Of a DNA stretch of 64,000 nt, positions 25,711-34,575 are shown piece by piece. Origin of the DNA: an uncultured Verrucomicrobiota bacterium (GTDB lineage Bacteria; Verrucomicrobiota; Verrucomicrobiia; Verrucomicrobiales; Verrucomicrobiaceae); the NCBI GenBank assembly GCA_903838675.1, contig CAILZI010000174.1, positions 1 through 64,000 of the forward strand, given 5' to 3'. Every line of letters begins with the position of its first letter. The first letter of the stretch is position 1. Below the pieces are notes generated by a model. The model searched no databases and was not told the origin of the DNA. It saw nothing but the letters and a program-made list of their open reading frames with translations. The translations under genes were made by a program, and so were the position numbers.

Positions 25711-28700
25711 GCCGGCGGATGGAGGCATCAGGACTGACCAGCACATCCCGCAGCCGACGAATCAAATGTGGCAGGGACTCAGGCTCACGGTGAAGGAGCG
25801 CGAGAACATAATCATCCAGGGCATTCTGCTCTGGCGTTGACGCAAAGGGATTGTCCTTTGGCAGAATGAGTGTGCGGTATTCGAGGAAAATATCATCCAA
25901 AGGCGCGCTGATCTGCCGGGCCTGCCATAGACGCACGATCTCACGAGCCATGCCGCGCGGACCGAAGGTGCTTGCGTGCCGGGCCCAGGGCCGGAGCCAG
26001 CTGGCGGCCGCAGCTGGGAACTCCTGATCTGTGGACATGAGCAGGGCGGCGTAGCCACGGCAGAAATCGAGCAGCGTCTGGCCTTCCGCTTTGAGGATGG
26101 TGGGGAAGACGACCTCATCAAGCGTGCGGGCATCTCCACGCTGAGCGGCGCTCCAGGTGGCAAAGATCGCGGGATCCGGCTGGGCGATGCTATCGCTGCT
26201 TTGAAAGCTGACGTTGATGCCGGCGATCAAGGATGATGAATTCTGCTGACTTTTGAGCTGGCGGCGCAGATGCGGACTGCATTGAGCGAGCAAGATTTGC
26301 AGGGCGAGTTTTTCGACATCTTCCACATTGCGGCCGTCGAGCATGGCCAGACCTGCAAGGGGAGTGAAGCCCTCTCTGGCGAGCGCGGGGACGACTGTCA
26401 GCGCATGGCACAATGTGTCATGGGCGAGGCGCTGCTCGTTGCGGGATCTGCGTGCGTCCTCACTGAGCAAAAGGATGCCTGCATCGTTGAATTCCCAAAC
26501 CGGCTGGTTCATTTTAGCTGCGCTGTCTTTGGAGATGATGTCCCAAAGGCCAGGGTAGTCCTGGCCACCCCTTTGAACCTGAGCGAGCACAGCATCGATG
26601 GCGGGCCCGCATCTGGCAGACATGGGGCCTGCGGGATCGATATTTTTGAGCCATTGAGCAACGAGGCAAGCATGGGCAATGGCGCTGTCCGGCGCGTCAT
26701 TACCGAAGTCGCGACGGTTGACGAGTGCAAAAATCACATCTGGCTGCTGAGCCTCGGGCAAAGCCAGCCAGTGCTGCAAAGCAGCGCCGGCATTGGTCTC
26801 GGCAAGCAGCAGGACAAGGCGAAAACGAGCCGCATGCGCCTGAGCATTTGCCGCCAGGACGGCGGTGTATTCAGCGATGGCATGGGCGAGCAATTCCTCT
26901 GCAGAGAGCGTGCGGTCACCATCGTTGTTGGGAAAGATGAGATTGCCGTCATGCAGCAGCGCGAGCGTGGCGGCGTAATCCAGCCGCTGCTGCCAGCCGG
27001 TGGCGGCGGCGGTTTTGATGCTGAGAAGCATCTGAGCGCGCAGGTGCTGGACATCCAGCCGCGACAGAAGCTGCCGAAGGTCGTCTGCCGTCTGCGCCGA
27101 CTGCTGCTGAACGGGCTTGTGCCAGTCGGCGATAAAAAGGCGCATGCGGCGGCGTGCTTCATTGAGTGCGCCGGAGGAATTGTTCTGCATGAAGAGCCGC
27201 TCCAGTGCATCGAGTCCGTCTCCGGATCTTCTTTGCAGCAATGCGCGCGCATAGGGATTGAGGATGGCGGCGGTGGATTGTGCCATGACGGGGACGGAGG
27301 CGTTGGGGAGCGACTGCCGGAGTTTTTCCGCCTGGGTCTCCATGGAGTTTTGATCCATCAGGAGGGCGAGGCTTTCCTTTTCCCCGCGAGTGGTGGCAAG
27401 CTGGAGCGCGAACTCCAGGGTGGAGCGGATGATTGCAGGCGCCTGCGCGGCACCTTCTCCTTCTTGCGCTTCAGCGAGCTTCTGCGTATTGAAGAGAATG
27501 GCGTTCACTGTCTGCAAACGTACCGCATTTAAATTCGTGAGTTTTTGAGCCTGCTGGAAATGAGCGATCGCGGCCGCATGCTGGCTGGTCTCCTGGCAGA
27601 TCCATCCGGCGGTGAGGAAATCATCCGCCGTGGCGGCGGGGGTGCTCAGGCGGGGCTGCAGCTCTTCCAGCAATGAGGTGCTCTTTTCGCAGAGCATGCT
27701 GAGCATGAACTTGAGCGGAGGGTCGGAAATGGCGGCAAGCCGCGGCAGCATGGCGGCCTGAAGGTCGGCGGTCCAGCGGCTTAGCTCGTCGTCGTTGTTG
27801 GAGCGGCGGCGTATGCCATCGAGGAAATCAGCGAGGAGCGGGGTAATGAAAGGTGGCAGGTGAACGGAGGCGGGGAGAGGCAAGGGCTGCGCTGTGAAGC
27901 CATTCAGCTGAGGTAGCAAGGCTTGATGCCGTGAGGAAACAGTGGGTGCATTGGGTTGACCAGCGAGGAGGATCATGTGCTGCAGGCATTCGAAGACGTC
28001 GTCCCACGCATGGGCGTCGATGAGGGTGATCCAAAGTCTATCCAGATCTTCCAACTGGCTGCTGTCCATGGCGAGCATCCAGCGGCGCAGGATGACAGTG
28101 ATGGCCTGCGATTGCGCCGGAGTGATGGACACCGAGGGAAGGGCTTCGGCTGCATGAGAAGTCCCATCCTGGCTGGAGAGCAGGTATCTCAGAGTGGACC
28201 ACTCGTTGCTGTGGGAGCGTGGCAGGGGCTCGCAAAGGTCAATGATGCGTTGCACCCATATGGCGGCAGCGGCTTCTGATTCGGCTTCCACGAGAGCGCT
28301 GTAGGCGGCCTGGAGTGTCAAAGGAATGCTGCTGCCTTTGAACATCTCAAAGCAGCGCTGGTTTGCGGCAGTGCGGGGCGCTGGATCATCAGCGGTTGTG
28401 TGATCGAGAAGCCATGCTGCATGCAATGCGGCATCCTGTGGATGTGCGTTGAGAATGTCCTCAGTGACCTTGAAATCGGAGGACTGAAGGGCGAACTCCA
28501 TGAGCAGCGGGGCGTGATCGACACCTTCACGCTGCAACTGGCGCAGCAGCCGCTGCTTTTCATCCTGCTGCCAGGCGCTGCTGATCTGCAGCACGTGGGC
28601 CAGGGCGTAGGTGGGGGATTGGATGACGTTTGAAGGGAGGAGGATCGGAACGCCGGAGCCGTGTGGCAGGCGCGAGTTGATTCTCGCGGTGCGGTAAAAA

Positions 28701-31675
28701 TAAGAGTCGCGTGCCATTTCTGGCAGTGAGAGCCAGTCTGCTGTGCCTGGCGGGAGGTCCTGCGCGGTGATGGTGGTGAGGGTAGGCAGAGCCTGGCTTT
28801 GCTGATGATGCTGGTGCTGCGGGATGTGAACGGGCGCCGGAGGGACGGGCAATTCTTCATGCATGGCCAGCACGTGCATGAAGGCCTGCACGGCCGCAGG
28901 TTCGCGGCCGGCCTCCTCCAAGGCCACCGCATGGAGATAGTGGAGGCGGTAGTCCTTGGGATGTTTTTCGAGCAAGGGGTCGAGGAAGAGGATGACGCGC
29001 TCCCATTCATCCCGCGCAGCGATGACGTTGGCAATCTGCTCGATTTCGCGCGGATCCATCGTGCCGCTGCCGACGAGTTCGAAGAGCATGCGGTAGCCGA
29101 GATCAGGATCACCTTTTTCAATTTGCAGACGGGCGATGCGCTCGCGGGTGCGGGTGGTCTTGTCGAGCTTTGCAGCACTCTCCAGCGTGCGGAGGGCTTC
29201 GGTACTGAGGCCTTCCTCTTCTTCACTGCGGGCGATCTCAAGGAGGAGGGAGAGATCCTGCGGGCGGAGACGCGAGGCTTCGTAAAGGCAGCGGCGGCGT
29301 TCTTCGTCATTGTCAGTCGCGCGGTGGATTTCTGCCAGCGCCAGCCAGGGATAGGCGGAGACCCGGTTCTGCTTTTGGCGCTGCTCAAAGTTTTGGACGA
29401 GGTTCGCAAGTCCATCATGACTCTGTGCTGCGAGGGCGAGGGGAGAGAGCTGCCGCAGGCGTGAGGCCGTGTCCGTGGTCTTTTCGTAGATGGAGAGGTA
29501 GATGCGTTCGGCTTCTGCGGCCTGTCCGACGTTGAGACAAGCCGTGGCGCAGGCCGTTGCGACCTCAGTCGCGTCTGGAAATTTGCGCAGGGCCTGGCGC
29601 AGGACTTTGAGGGATGCCTCCGGACGAAAAAGTTCTTCGAGGACGCGCGCTTCTGTCAGCCAGGGCTGGACTGCGCTGGGGGAGAATGTTTTCCATTCGG
29701 CGATGTATTTGAGCGCCTGCTCTGGCTGGAGAGCGCGGCGGTAAAGATCGACCAGTCGTTGGAGGCTGCTGCTGGTGCGCCCCCCGGGAAGATCGAGCGC
29801 ATGCTGCAGCGTCTGAGCGGCTTTGAGCCAGTCCATGTGAACCTGATACGTTTGCGAGAGCAGATTGAGGGCGATCAGGGCATGATCGGCGGGAGCCGCA
29901 TTGAGCAGTTTTTCTGCTTCAGAGGTCTGGCCGTCGAGGTCAAGCAGGGCAGCGAGGAGACAGCGGTCCTGCAAGGAGAGTGGGGACAGCTTTTGCAACT
30001 CGGTGATGAGAGGGCGGGCAAGCTTGTCGTTTTCACCGCGCACGATGAAGCGGATGTCCTTCAGCGCATTTTCGATGCCTTCAGCGTCGGGCATGAGCCG
30101 CAGGCGCGCGCGTGCCCAGGGAAGCGCGCGCTCGAATTCCTTGTTGGCGAGTGCGTGCTGCACCAGCACTGCGAGGAAGCGTGGCTGCGTGGCAAATTCC
30201 TGTTCGCGCCCGAGCAGAACCTCCAGTGCCGGACGTGATTCAAGCCGTACCTGCAAGGCCTGCGCGATGCGCAGCAGATCTTCCAAGGCGGCGGTTTTGG
30301 CAAGGCGCTGCCAGATGCTGAGGGCAGCTTCGCGGCGGCCGTTGCGGTGCAGGTACTGGGCCTGGGCCTCCTGGGCGCTGACGCTCTGCGGGAAGCTGGT
30401 GACGAGGCGGGCATAGGCTTTCGCGGCTGGCGATTCAGCTTTCGACGGCGGATCCTCCCAGTTCTCAAGCAGGCGGGCGATACGGAGGTGAGCGGACTCA
30501 TCCGCCGCACTGCCTGCGAGAAAAGTTTCAAGTGTGGCAAGAGCCGCAGGTTCAGCTTTGGCGCGATGCTGCAAGGTGGCGAGGCGAACCAGCAGCTCCT
30601 TGTCTCCGGAATTCTGCGCGGCAATGAGCTTGGCCTGCTCCACGGCCTCAGGAAGGAGGCCGAGAGATTCAAGCAGATCGAGAAAGCCATCGCGAAGATC
30701 CCGGCGGCCGGGGTTGGACTGCAGGAGCCTGCGGGCGCTTTGCAGCGCCACGTCATTCTGACCGGTGGCGGCAAGCAGCAAGGTGTGCTGCCATGCCAGC
30801 GTGACGCGCTGCGGATGAGCCTTTGTGAGCGCGGACAGATGCTGCTGCAGGCCGCTCACGTCATCGCCCATGCGGAACAGACGTTCGAGCCGCGCGAGGA
30901 TGTCGCTTTCAATCCATGAGTCTGCTCCTGTCGCAGCCAGGGCGGTGTCGAGTGTAGCAAGAGCCTCGTCCCGCCGCTCCGCCAGCAGCAAAATATCCGT
31001 GAGCCGGAGCTGACGCATGATTTTGGCGATTGGATCACGGCTGCGCAGCGCGAGGGCGCGTGCGGCTTCGAGCGCGGCCTCAAACTGACCTTCATCGACG
31101 AAGAGATCGATGATCTCCTCATTCAGGTCCTCGTCATCCGCATGTGCGGCGGCCAGGGTTTTCCAGATCTGCAGAGCTTCATCACTTTTTCCGAGGCGAA
31201 GCAGTGCACGACCGCGCAGCTTGCTTATTTCGACCAGTTCCAAGGCCTGTGGTTTTGCCTTTTCCGCCTGGTCGAGTGATTGCAATGCAGCGGTGAAATC
31301 GAGCATGCGTGCCTCGATGCGTGAGCACTCGACCCAGGCGCTGGCGTTGCCCGGATTCAGTTTTAGGGCGGCATGGTAAGAGACAAGCGCCTCCGGGTCG
31401 TTGCCATGATGGGCCTGGTAGATGGCAAGGATGAGATGGTCTGCGGGCGAAGCATCCGTTTTACCTGCTCGTGCGGCGAGATACTGATGCAGTTCCGCCG
31501 ACGTTCCTTCCTCCAACCATGCGGTGTAAAAGCGCTCAAAGAGAGTCCCGGGCTGCGGGCGCTTTGAGAGAATGTCGAGGTAGCGTTGTGCGGCCGGCGG
31601 AACTGCTGGCAGCGACTGTTGCGCCGGAAGACCGGTGCAAAACAGCAGCAGGCAGAATGCGGCACGGAAAATCAT
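23438..31675 (-). CDS. Secreted giant repeat protein B (2745 residues)
   Basis: One 8.24-kb frame encodes a paralogue of giant protein A. It begins with a signal peptide (MIFRAAFCLLLFCTGLPAQQ) and AQRYLDILSKRPQPGT, almost identical to A. TPR-like repeats follow to about residue 960, with long stretches matching A (HPKDYRLHYLHAVALEEAGR; NDEERRRCLYEASRLRPQDL). Three copies of the C-terminal module have cores near residues 2125, 2407 and 2681, and the protein stops just after the third, where A continues for about 1100 residues. An EF-hand-like loop near residue 1583 is absent from A. It is the first gene of the pair and diverges from the cysteine-cluster gene across 81 nt. Molecular role unknown. 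Confidence 0.9.
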   Translation of the reverse strand: MIFRAAFCLLLFCTGLPAQQSLPAVPPAAQRYLDILSKRPQPGTLFERFYTAWLEEGTSAELHQYLAARAGKTDASPADHLILAIYQAHHGNDPEALVSYHAALKLNPGNASAWVECSRIEARMLDFTAALQSLDQAEKAKPQALELVEISKLRGRALLRLGKSDEALQIWKTLAAAHADDEDLNEEIIDLFVDEGQFEAALEAARALALRSRDPIAKIMRQLRLTDILLLAERRDEALATLDTALAATGADSWIESDILARLERLFRMGDDVSGLQQHLSALTKAHPQRVTLAWQHTLLLAATGQNDVALQSARRLLQSNPGRRDLRDGFLDLLESLGLLPEAVEQAKLIAAQNSGDKELLVRLATLQHRAKAEPAALATLETFLAGSAADESAHLRIARLLENWEDPPSKAESPAAKAYARLVTSFPQSVSAQEAQAQYLHRNGRREAALSIWQRLAKTAALEDLLRIAQALQVRLESRPALEVLLGREQEFATQPRFLAVLVQHALANKEFERALPWARARLRLMPDAEGIENALKDIRFIVRGENDKLARPLITELQKLSPLSLQDRCLLAALLDLDGQTSEAEKLLNAAPADHALIALNLLSQTYQVHMDWLKAAQTLQHALDLPGGRTSSSLQRLVDLYRRALQPEQALKYIAEWKTFSPSAVQPWLTEARVLEELFRPEASLKVLRQALRKFPDATEVATACATACLNVGQAAEAERIYLSIYEKTTDTASRLRQLSPLALAAQSHDGLANLVQNFEQRQKQNRVSAYPWLALAEIHRATDNDEERRRCLYEASRLRPQDLSLLLEIARSEEEEGLSTEALRTLESAAKLDKTTRTRERIARLQIEKGDPDLGYRMLFELVGSGTMDPREIEQIANVIAARDEWERVILFLDPLLEKHPKDYRLHYLHAVALEEAGREPAAVQAFMHVLAMHEELPVPPAPVHIPQHQHHQQSQALPTLTTITAQDLPPGTADWLSLPEMARDSYFYRTARINSRLPHGSGVPILLPSNVIQSPTYALAHVLQISSAWQQDEKQRLLRQLQREGVDHAPLLMEFALQSSDFKVTEDILNAHPQDAALHAAWLLDHTTADDPAPRTAANQRCFEMFKGSSIPLTLQAAYSALVEAESEAAAAIWVQRIIDLCEPLPRSHSNEWSTLRYLLSSQDGTSHAAEALPSVSITPAQSQAITVILRRWMLAMDSSQLEDLDRLWITLIDAHAWDDVFECLQHMILLAGQPNAPTVSSRHQALLPQLNGFTAQPLPLPASVHLPPFITPLLADFLDGIRRRSNNDDELSRWTADLQAAMLPRLAAISDPPLKFMLSMLCEKSTSLLEELQPRLSTPAATADDFLTAGWICQETSQHAAAIAHFQQAQKLTNLNAVRLQTVNAILFNTQKLAEAQEGEGAAQAPAIIRSTLEFALQLATTRGEKESLALLMDQNSMETQAEKLRQSLPNASVPVMAQSTAAILNPYARALLQRRSGDGLDALERLFMQNNSSGALNEARRRMRLFIADWHKPVQQQSAQTADDLRQLLSRLDVQHLRAQMLLSIKTAAATGWQQRLDYAATLALLHDGNLIFPNNDGDRTLSAEELLAHAIAEYTAVLAANAQAHAARFRLVLLLAETNAGAALQHWLALPEAQQPDVIFALVNRRDFGNDAPDSAIAHACLVAQWLKNIDPAGPMSARCGPAIDAVLAQVQRGGQDYPGLWDIISKDSAAKMNQPVWEFNDAGILLLSEDARRSRNEQRLAHDTLCHALTVVPALAREGFTPLAGLAMLDGRNVEDVEKLALQILLAQCSPHLRRQLKSQQNSSSLIAGINVSFQSSDSIAQPDPAIFATWSAAQRGDARTLDEVVFPTILKAEGQTLLDFCRGYAALLMSTDQEFPAAAASWLRPWARHASTFGPRGMAREIVRLWQARQISAPLDDIFLEYRTLILPKDNPFASTPEQNALDDYVLALLHREPESLPHLIRRLRDVLVSPDASIRRQTLSKIHDKEQHVSSGRYSFAERTAAQYRNWLRLLVRNGRGCFAALETAMEDGMLDSIDWLGQIEPAELKARLQTPDDFMRISRALGFLHHAAGLHPFASARLKHQALMTSLATHFRDLQKDEVIHATIAHLGADRSTGLAAHLLQAMLVRTGITTLTLDGKPVQLQSADPASSRDLSQAAFHHVLVRDAADIAALPPEERQNLGDLLVRHLPAFPKIEIADEAFMRAVAPILRAEADGLRQQADTMLACKTWEEFSHDQSQPENLIQFLLKFVVIDQARSSAVAHHALKLTHAARLQREAVAEGSPDTPSSRLIMALAQVPPLLGTSLTLAEDDGLDQSLGWCSKYSFLFEEALKNPDSTFFVFQDTPFTADASAFRDLRVDDPCEPTLLARIINCLEHEHTTGAKISRWLARQPSTFGTRLLQALLHRGSADEPGLLSFYDEPRRPDDSHILDFIRQHRHDFTLMAPQSATSLLALFHARLPDLKSRIAADPRLQASLQPLVEADSRQLDSAVAAFLGLVNLKQARCNEFELMQRGQQLIERLAPVDKPRALEVLDHVSKLMATEEILAQSRGKLQPPHLTAVAQWLQFAALTPEIFDDIMLRATECGAARNAVWMQRALTHVMDLHLLRYNPERVLPLLESFHMLDPVATFNPWPVPHSENPQTMLEAWQEKLQKHSGLITALTARKPRTFGIDLLLLLSSKAKDENVTSFAQTYAVEFAKAAPEQQKILIDFFQLQPWAKIIVPLFQTTPSGH
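26894..26929 (-). other. EF-hand-like calcium loop inside giant protein B
   Basis: The twelve residues NNDGDRTLSAEE match the EF-hand loop at its calcium positions: Asn1, Asp3, Asp5, Thr7, Ser9 and Glu12, with the usual hydrophobic residue (Leu) at position 8. Arg replaces the normal Gly at position 6. It sits in an insertion that the aligned part of protein A lacks. It is a single loop rather than a pair, so calcium binding is possible but unproven. Confidence 0.45.
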
Positions 31676-31756
31676 TCATGGCTTTTAGCGGATCGGATGA
31701 TTATTTGGCAAGAGCAGAGGTTGATTTGAGCGGAGAAAAGCCTTTAGGCATTAGGC

Positions 31757-32293
31757 ATGTCTCCTGAAGAGTTTTACCTGGCGGCGTCGCGCCTGTGCGC
31801 GGCGTGTGGGATGTGCTGTGACGGGACGATGTTTCAGATCGTGCGGATGCAACCAGGAGAAGTGCCGGCGGAGCTGGGCAGGCTGGGGCTGAAGATCCGC
31901 TGCCGGGACGGCGAGTATTTCATGGAGCAGCCATGCTCCGCGCTGCGGGAAAAACGCTGCACGGTATACGAGCAGCGGCCGGTGCGGTGCCGCTTGTTCA
32001 ACTGCCAGCAGCTTGGGCGTGTGGAAAGCGGCGAAACCTCTGAGTCTGAGGCGATGACATTGATTGTAGAGACGCGTGCACTGGTGGATCGAGTGCGCGG
32101 TTTGATCGAGCAATGCGGACTGCGCGAGGATGGTCAGGCGCTGGTGGAACGCTACGAGCGCGTGGCTTCAACACCGGTCAATCAAGCACTGGAACCGGAG
32201 CTGCTGGCAGTGCGGGAAGAATTGGAAGCAACGATGCGGAAATTGAAGCTGAAATTGAACCGTGAGTTTCGGCTGCCACCGAATTCTCGTTGA
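31757..32293 (+). CDS. YkgJ family cysteine-cluster protein
   Basis: The 178-residue protein has a cysteine pattern near the N-terminus (LCAACGMCCDGTMF) and a second cluster (CSALREKRCTVYEQRPVRC followed by LFNC). Together these define the UPF0153/YkgJ zinc- or iron-chelating domain, also annotated as a putative Fe-S oxidoreductase. The C-terminal half is charged and predicted helical. Biochemical function of the family is not established. It diverges from the giant gene pair and precedes rnr by 42 nt on the same strand. Confidence 0.85.
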   Translation: MSPEEFYLAASRLCAACGMCCDGTMFQIVRMQPGEVPAELGRLGLKIRCRDGEYFMEQPCSALREKRCTVYEQRPVRCRLFNCQQLGRVESGETSESEAMTLIVETRALVDRVRGLIEQCGLREDGQALVERYERVASTPVNQALEPELLAVREELEATMRKLKLKLNREFRLPPNSR

Positions 32294-32316
32294 CGGAATC
32301 ATTCGTCTTCTATACT
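32290..32316 (+). promoter_or_regulatory. Probable rnr promoter
   Basis: TTGACG at 32290-32295 and TATACT at 32311-32316 are close to sigma-70 consensus, separated by 15 nt, slightly short of the ideal 17. The -35 box overlaps the stop codon of the upstream gene. Transcription would begin about 10-15 nt before the rnr ATG at 32336. Confidence 0.5.
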
Positions 32317-32335
32317 TTCCGTGCCAAGATAGAAA

Positions 32336-34570
32336 ATGGATAAGAAACTACTGAGGTTGCTCGGCAGTGAGGATTACATACCCTCCAATGTGCCAGAGCT
32401 TCTCTCCCAACTGGGCATGAAGCCCAATCAACAGCAGGTGCTGCAAAGCCTGCTCAAAAGCCTGGAGAAACAGGGAAAAATCGTTCGTACAAAGGGCAAT
32501 CGCTACATCGTGGCGAAGGAAGCCGACTTGGTGCCCGGAGTGATTCAGATCACGCGGGGTGGCCGCGGCTTTGTGCAGCCTGATGAAGCGGGCATGACCG
32601 AAATCAGCATCTCGGACAACAACACGAGCACGGCGATGCATGGTGACCGTGTCCTGGTGCGCCTCGACGTGCAGCCGGGGCAGAAGGACAGGAGCGGCAG
32701 CGTGGTCAAAATACTGGAGCGCAAGCGCACCCAATTCGTTGGCACCTTGCAGCGTTCGAAGCAGTTCCTGCACGTAACGCCGGATGATCCGCGGCTGCCG
32801 GGGGCGATTTATGTCTCGGAACCGCGTGATGTCGGCCGCAAGCCGAACATCGGCGACAAAGTAGTGGTGGAAATCACCCAGTGGGAATCCAAGCAAACGG
32901 CGCCTGAGGGCGAGATCATAGAGGTGCTCGGCCCGCCGGATGAGGAGGGTGTGGACATGCTCTCCGTGCTGCGGCATTACAATCTGCCGCTGCACTTTCC
33001 GAAGAACGTGCTGCATGAGGCTAGCACGATTGCCAAATCGCGGCCCGACAACCAGCCGAGTGCGCAAGAGTGTGCCGGACGAGTTGACTGCCGTTCACAT
33101 AACGTCATCACCATTGATCCTGATGATGCCAAGGATTTTGATGATGCCATCTGCCTGCAGAAGCAGGGTGATCAGTGGCTGCTGTGGGTTCACATCGCCG
33201 ATGTGTCGCACTACGTCCTGCCGGGCAGTGCGCTGGATGTGGAAGCCAGGAAGCGTGGCAACTCGACCTACCTCGTGGATCGCGTGATTCCAATGCTGCC
33301 GGAAGCTCTGAGCAATGAGCTGTGCTCGCTCAAGCCGAACGTGGATCGTTTGACGAAGTGCGTGGAGTTTGTGCTGTCGAAAGACGGGCATGTCGTCAGT
33401 TCGAAATTTTATCCTTCGGTGATCCGCTCAAAGCGACGCTTCACCTACAAGGAGGCGTTTGCCGCCATCATGGTGCCGCCGAACAATGAAACCGAGCAGA
33501 TGCTGCATGACGCGCATGCGATGGCGCAGAAGGTCCGCCATCTACGCTTCAAGAATGGCTCGCTTGATCTCGACTTCCCTGAGAACAAGATCCGCCTCGA
33601 CGAACACGGCAAGGTGCTGCGCATTGAGCGCATCGAGAATGATGTCTCACATCAGTTGATCGAGGAGTACATGCTGCTGGCCAATGAAGCTGTGGCTGGA
33701 AGACTCATGGGACTGAACCGGCCATCCGTGTATCGCGTTCACGAATCACCGAAGGAAAAGCGGCTCAATGATTATCGTGAGGATGTGCTGAGCCATCGCG
33801 TGCCGTGTGGAAATCTCACGCACCGCCCTGAGGTGCAGAAGCTGCTGAGCCGGCTGGATGATCTGCCGATTGGCCCGGCGTTGAAGATTGGTTTCCTGCG
33901 CTCGATGATGCGGGCGCGTTATGCCGTGGAGCCGCTCGGCCATTACGGTCTCGCCAAGACGAAGTACACGCATTTCACCTCGCCGATCCGCCGCTACGCC
34001 GATCTCGTGGTGCATCGCTCGTTGTTCGACAAGGTTGAAATGCAGGTGGGGATTGCGAAGCAGATTGCGGATCACATCAGCACCACTGAGAAGAACTCGT
34101 CCGATGCGGAACGCGACAGCAAGGAGGTCAAACTCTATGCCTACTTGAAGGCGCAGCTCGTCTCGAAAAAGCCGCAGCCGTATGCAGCGCTGGTCACCGA
34201 TGTGCGGAATTTCGGTTTCTTCGTCGATGTGCCTGACCTCGGCCTTAGCGGTGGCGTGCCGCTTTCCTCGATCCAGGATGACTTCTATGTCTTTGATCCC
34301 GTCACGCGTCAGGTCACTGGGCGTCACACGCGCAAAGTCATCAGCATCGGGGACACCTTGGTGGTGCAAATTTACAAGGTGGACAGCATCAAGAAGCAGG
34401 TGGACTTCATGCCTGTGCCGCAGCGTGGCAAACCGATGCGTTCCGAAGATTCGGAGCGTCAGGATCGGCGTGGGCCACCGAGCCGCGACCCCAAACGGCC
34501 CGCAGCGCCGCCGCGCAAGCCGGGGCATGGCCACAAGCGTGCGTCGCAGCAGCCGAAGAAGAGACGATAA
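32336..34570 (+). CDS. rnr: Ribonuclease R
   Basis: The 744-residue protein has the RNase R domain order. It starts with an N-terminal winged-helix/cold-shock part (GVIQITRGGRGFVQPDEAG). The RNB exonuclease domain follows, with the catalytic Asp cluster in IDPDDAKDFDDAI near residue 260 and HFTSPIRRYADLVVHR later on. A C-terminal S1 domain (ALVTDVRNFGFFVDVPDLG) near 620-690 precedes a lysine/arginine-rich tail. It degrades structured RNA 3'-5' in the cytosol, including rRNA and mRNA quality-control substrates and tmRNA-linked decay. Length fits the family. It converges on trpS with only five nucleotides between stops. Confidence 0.95.
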   Translation: MDKKLLRLLGSEDYIPSNVPELLSQLGMKPNQQQVLQSLLKSLEKQGKIVRTKGNRYIVAKEADLVPGVIQITRGGRGFVQPDEAGMTEISISDNNTSTAMHGDRVLVRLDVQPGQKDRSGSVVKILERKRTQFVGTLQRSKQFLHVTPDDPRLPGAIYVSEPRDVGRKPNIGDKVVVEITQWESKQTAPEGEIIEVLGPPDEEGVDMLSVLRHYNLPLHFPKNVLHEASTIAKSRPDNQPSAQECAGRVDCRSHNVITIDPDDAKDFDDAICLQKQGDQWLLWVHIADVSHYVLPGSALDVEARKRGNSTYLVDRVIPMLPEALSNELCSLKPNVDRLTKCVEFVLSKDGHVVSSKFYPSVIRSKRRFTYKEAFAAIMVPPNNETEQMLHDAHAMAQKVRHLRFKNGSLDLDFPENKIRLDEHGKVLRIERIENDVSHQLIEEYMLLANEAVAGRLMGLNRPSVYRVHESPKEKRLNDYREDVLSHRVPCGNLTHRPEVQKLLSRLDDLPIGPALKIGFLRSMMRARYAVEPLGHYGLAKTKYTHFTSPIRRYADLVVHRSLFDKVEMQVGIAKQIADHISTTEKNSSDAERDSKEVKLYAYLKAQLVSKKPQPYAALVTDVRNFGFFVDVPDLGLSGGVPLSSIQDDFYVFDPVTRQVTGRHTRKVISIGDTLVVQIYKVDSIKKQVDFMPVPQRGKPMRSEDSERQDRRGPPSRDPKRPAAPPRKPGHGHKRASQQPKKRR

Positions 34571-34575
34571 GAGGA

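Noticed and set aside
24272..25840. 522-codon plus-strand frame inside giant gene B
   Set aside because: It lies antisense to an intact paralogous gene, lacks signal peptide or family motifs, and its composition is what the reverse complement of GC-rich coding DNA gives.
26270..27532. 420-codon plus-strand frame inside giant gene B
   Set aside because: Antisense shadow: no recognisable domain, and the opposite strand has conserved paralogue sequence here.
32296..32335. Riboswitch or structured leader before rnr
   Set aside because: The leader is only about 20 nt after the predicted promoter, too short for a sensor.
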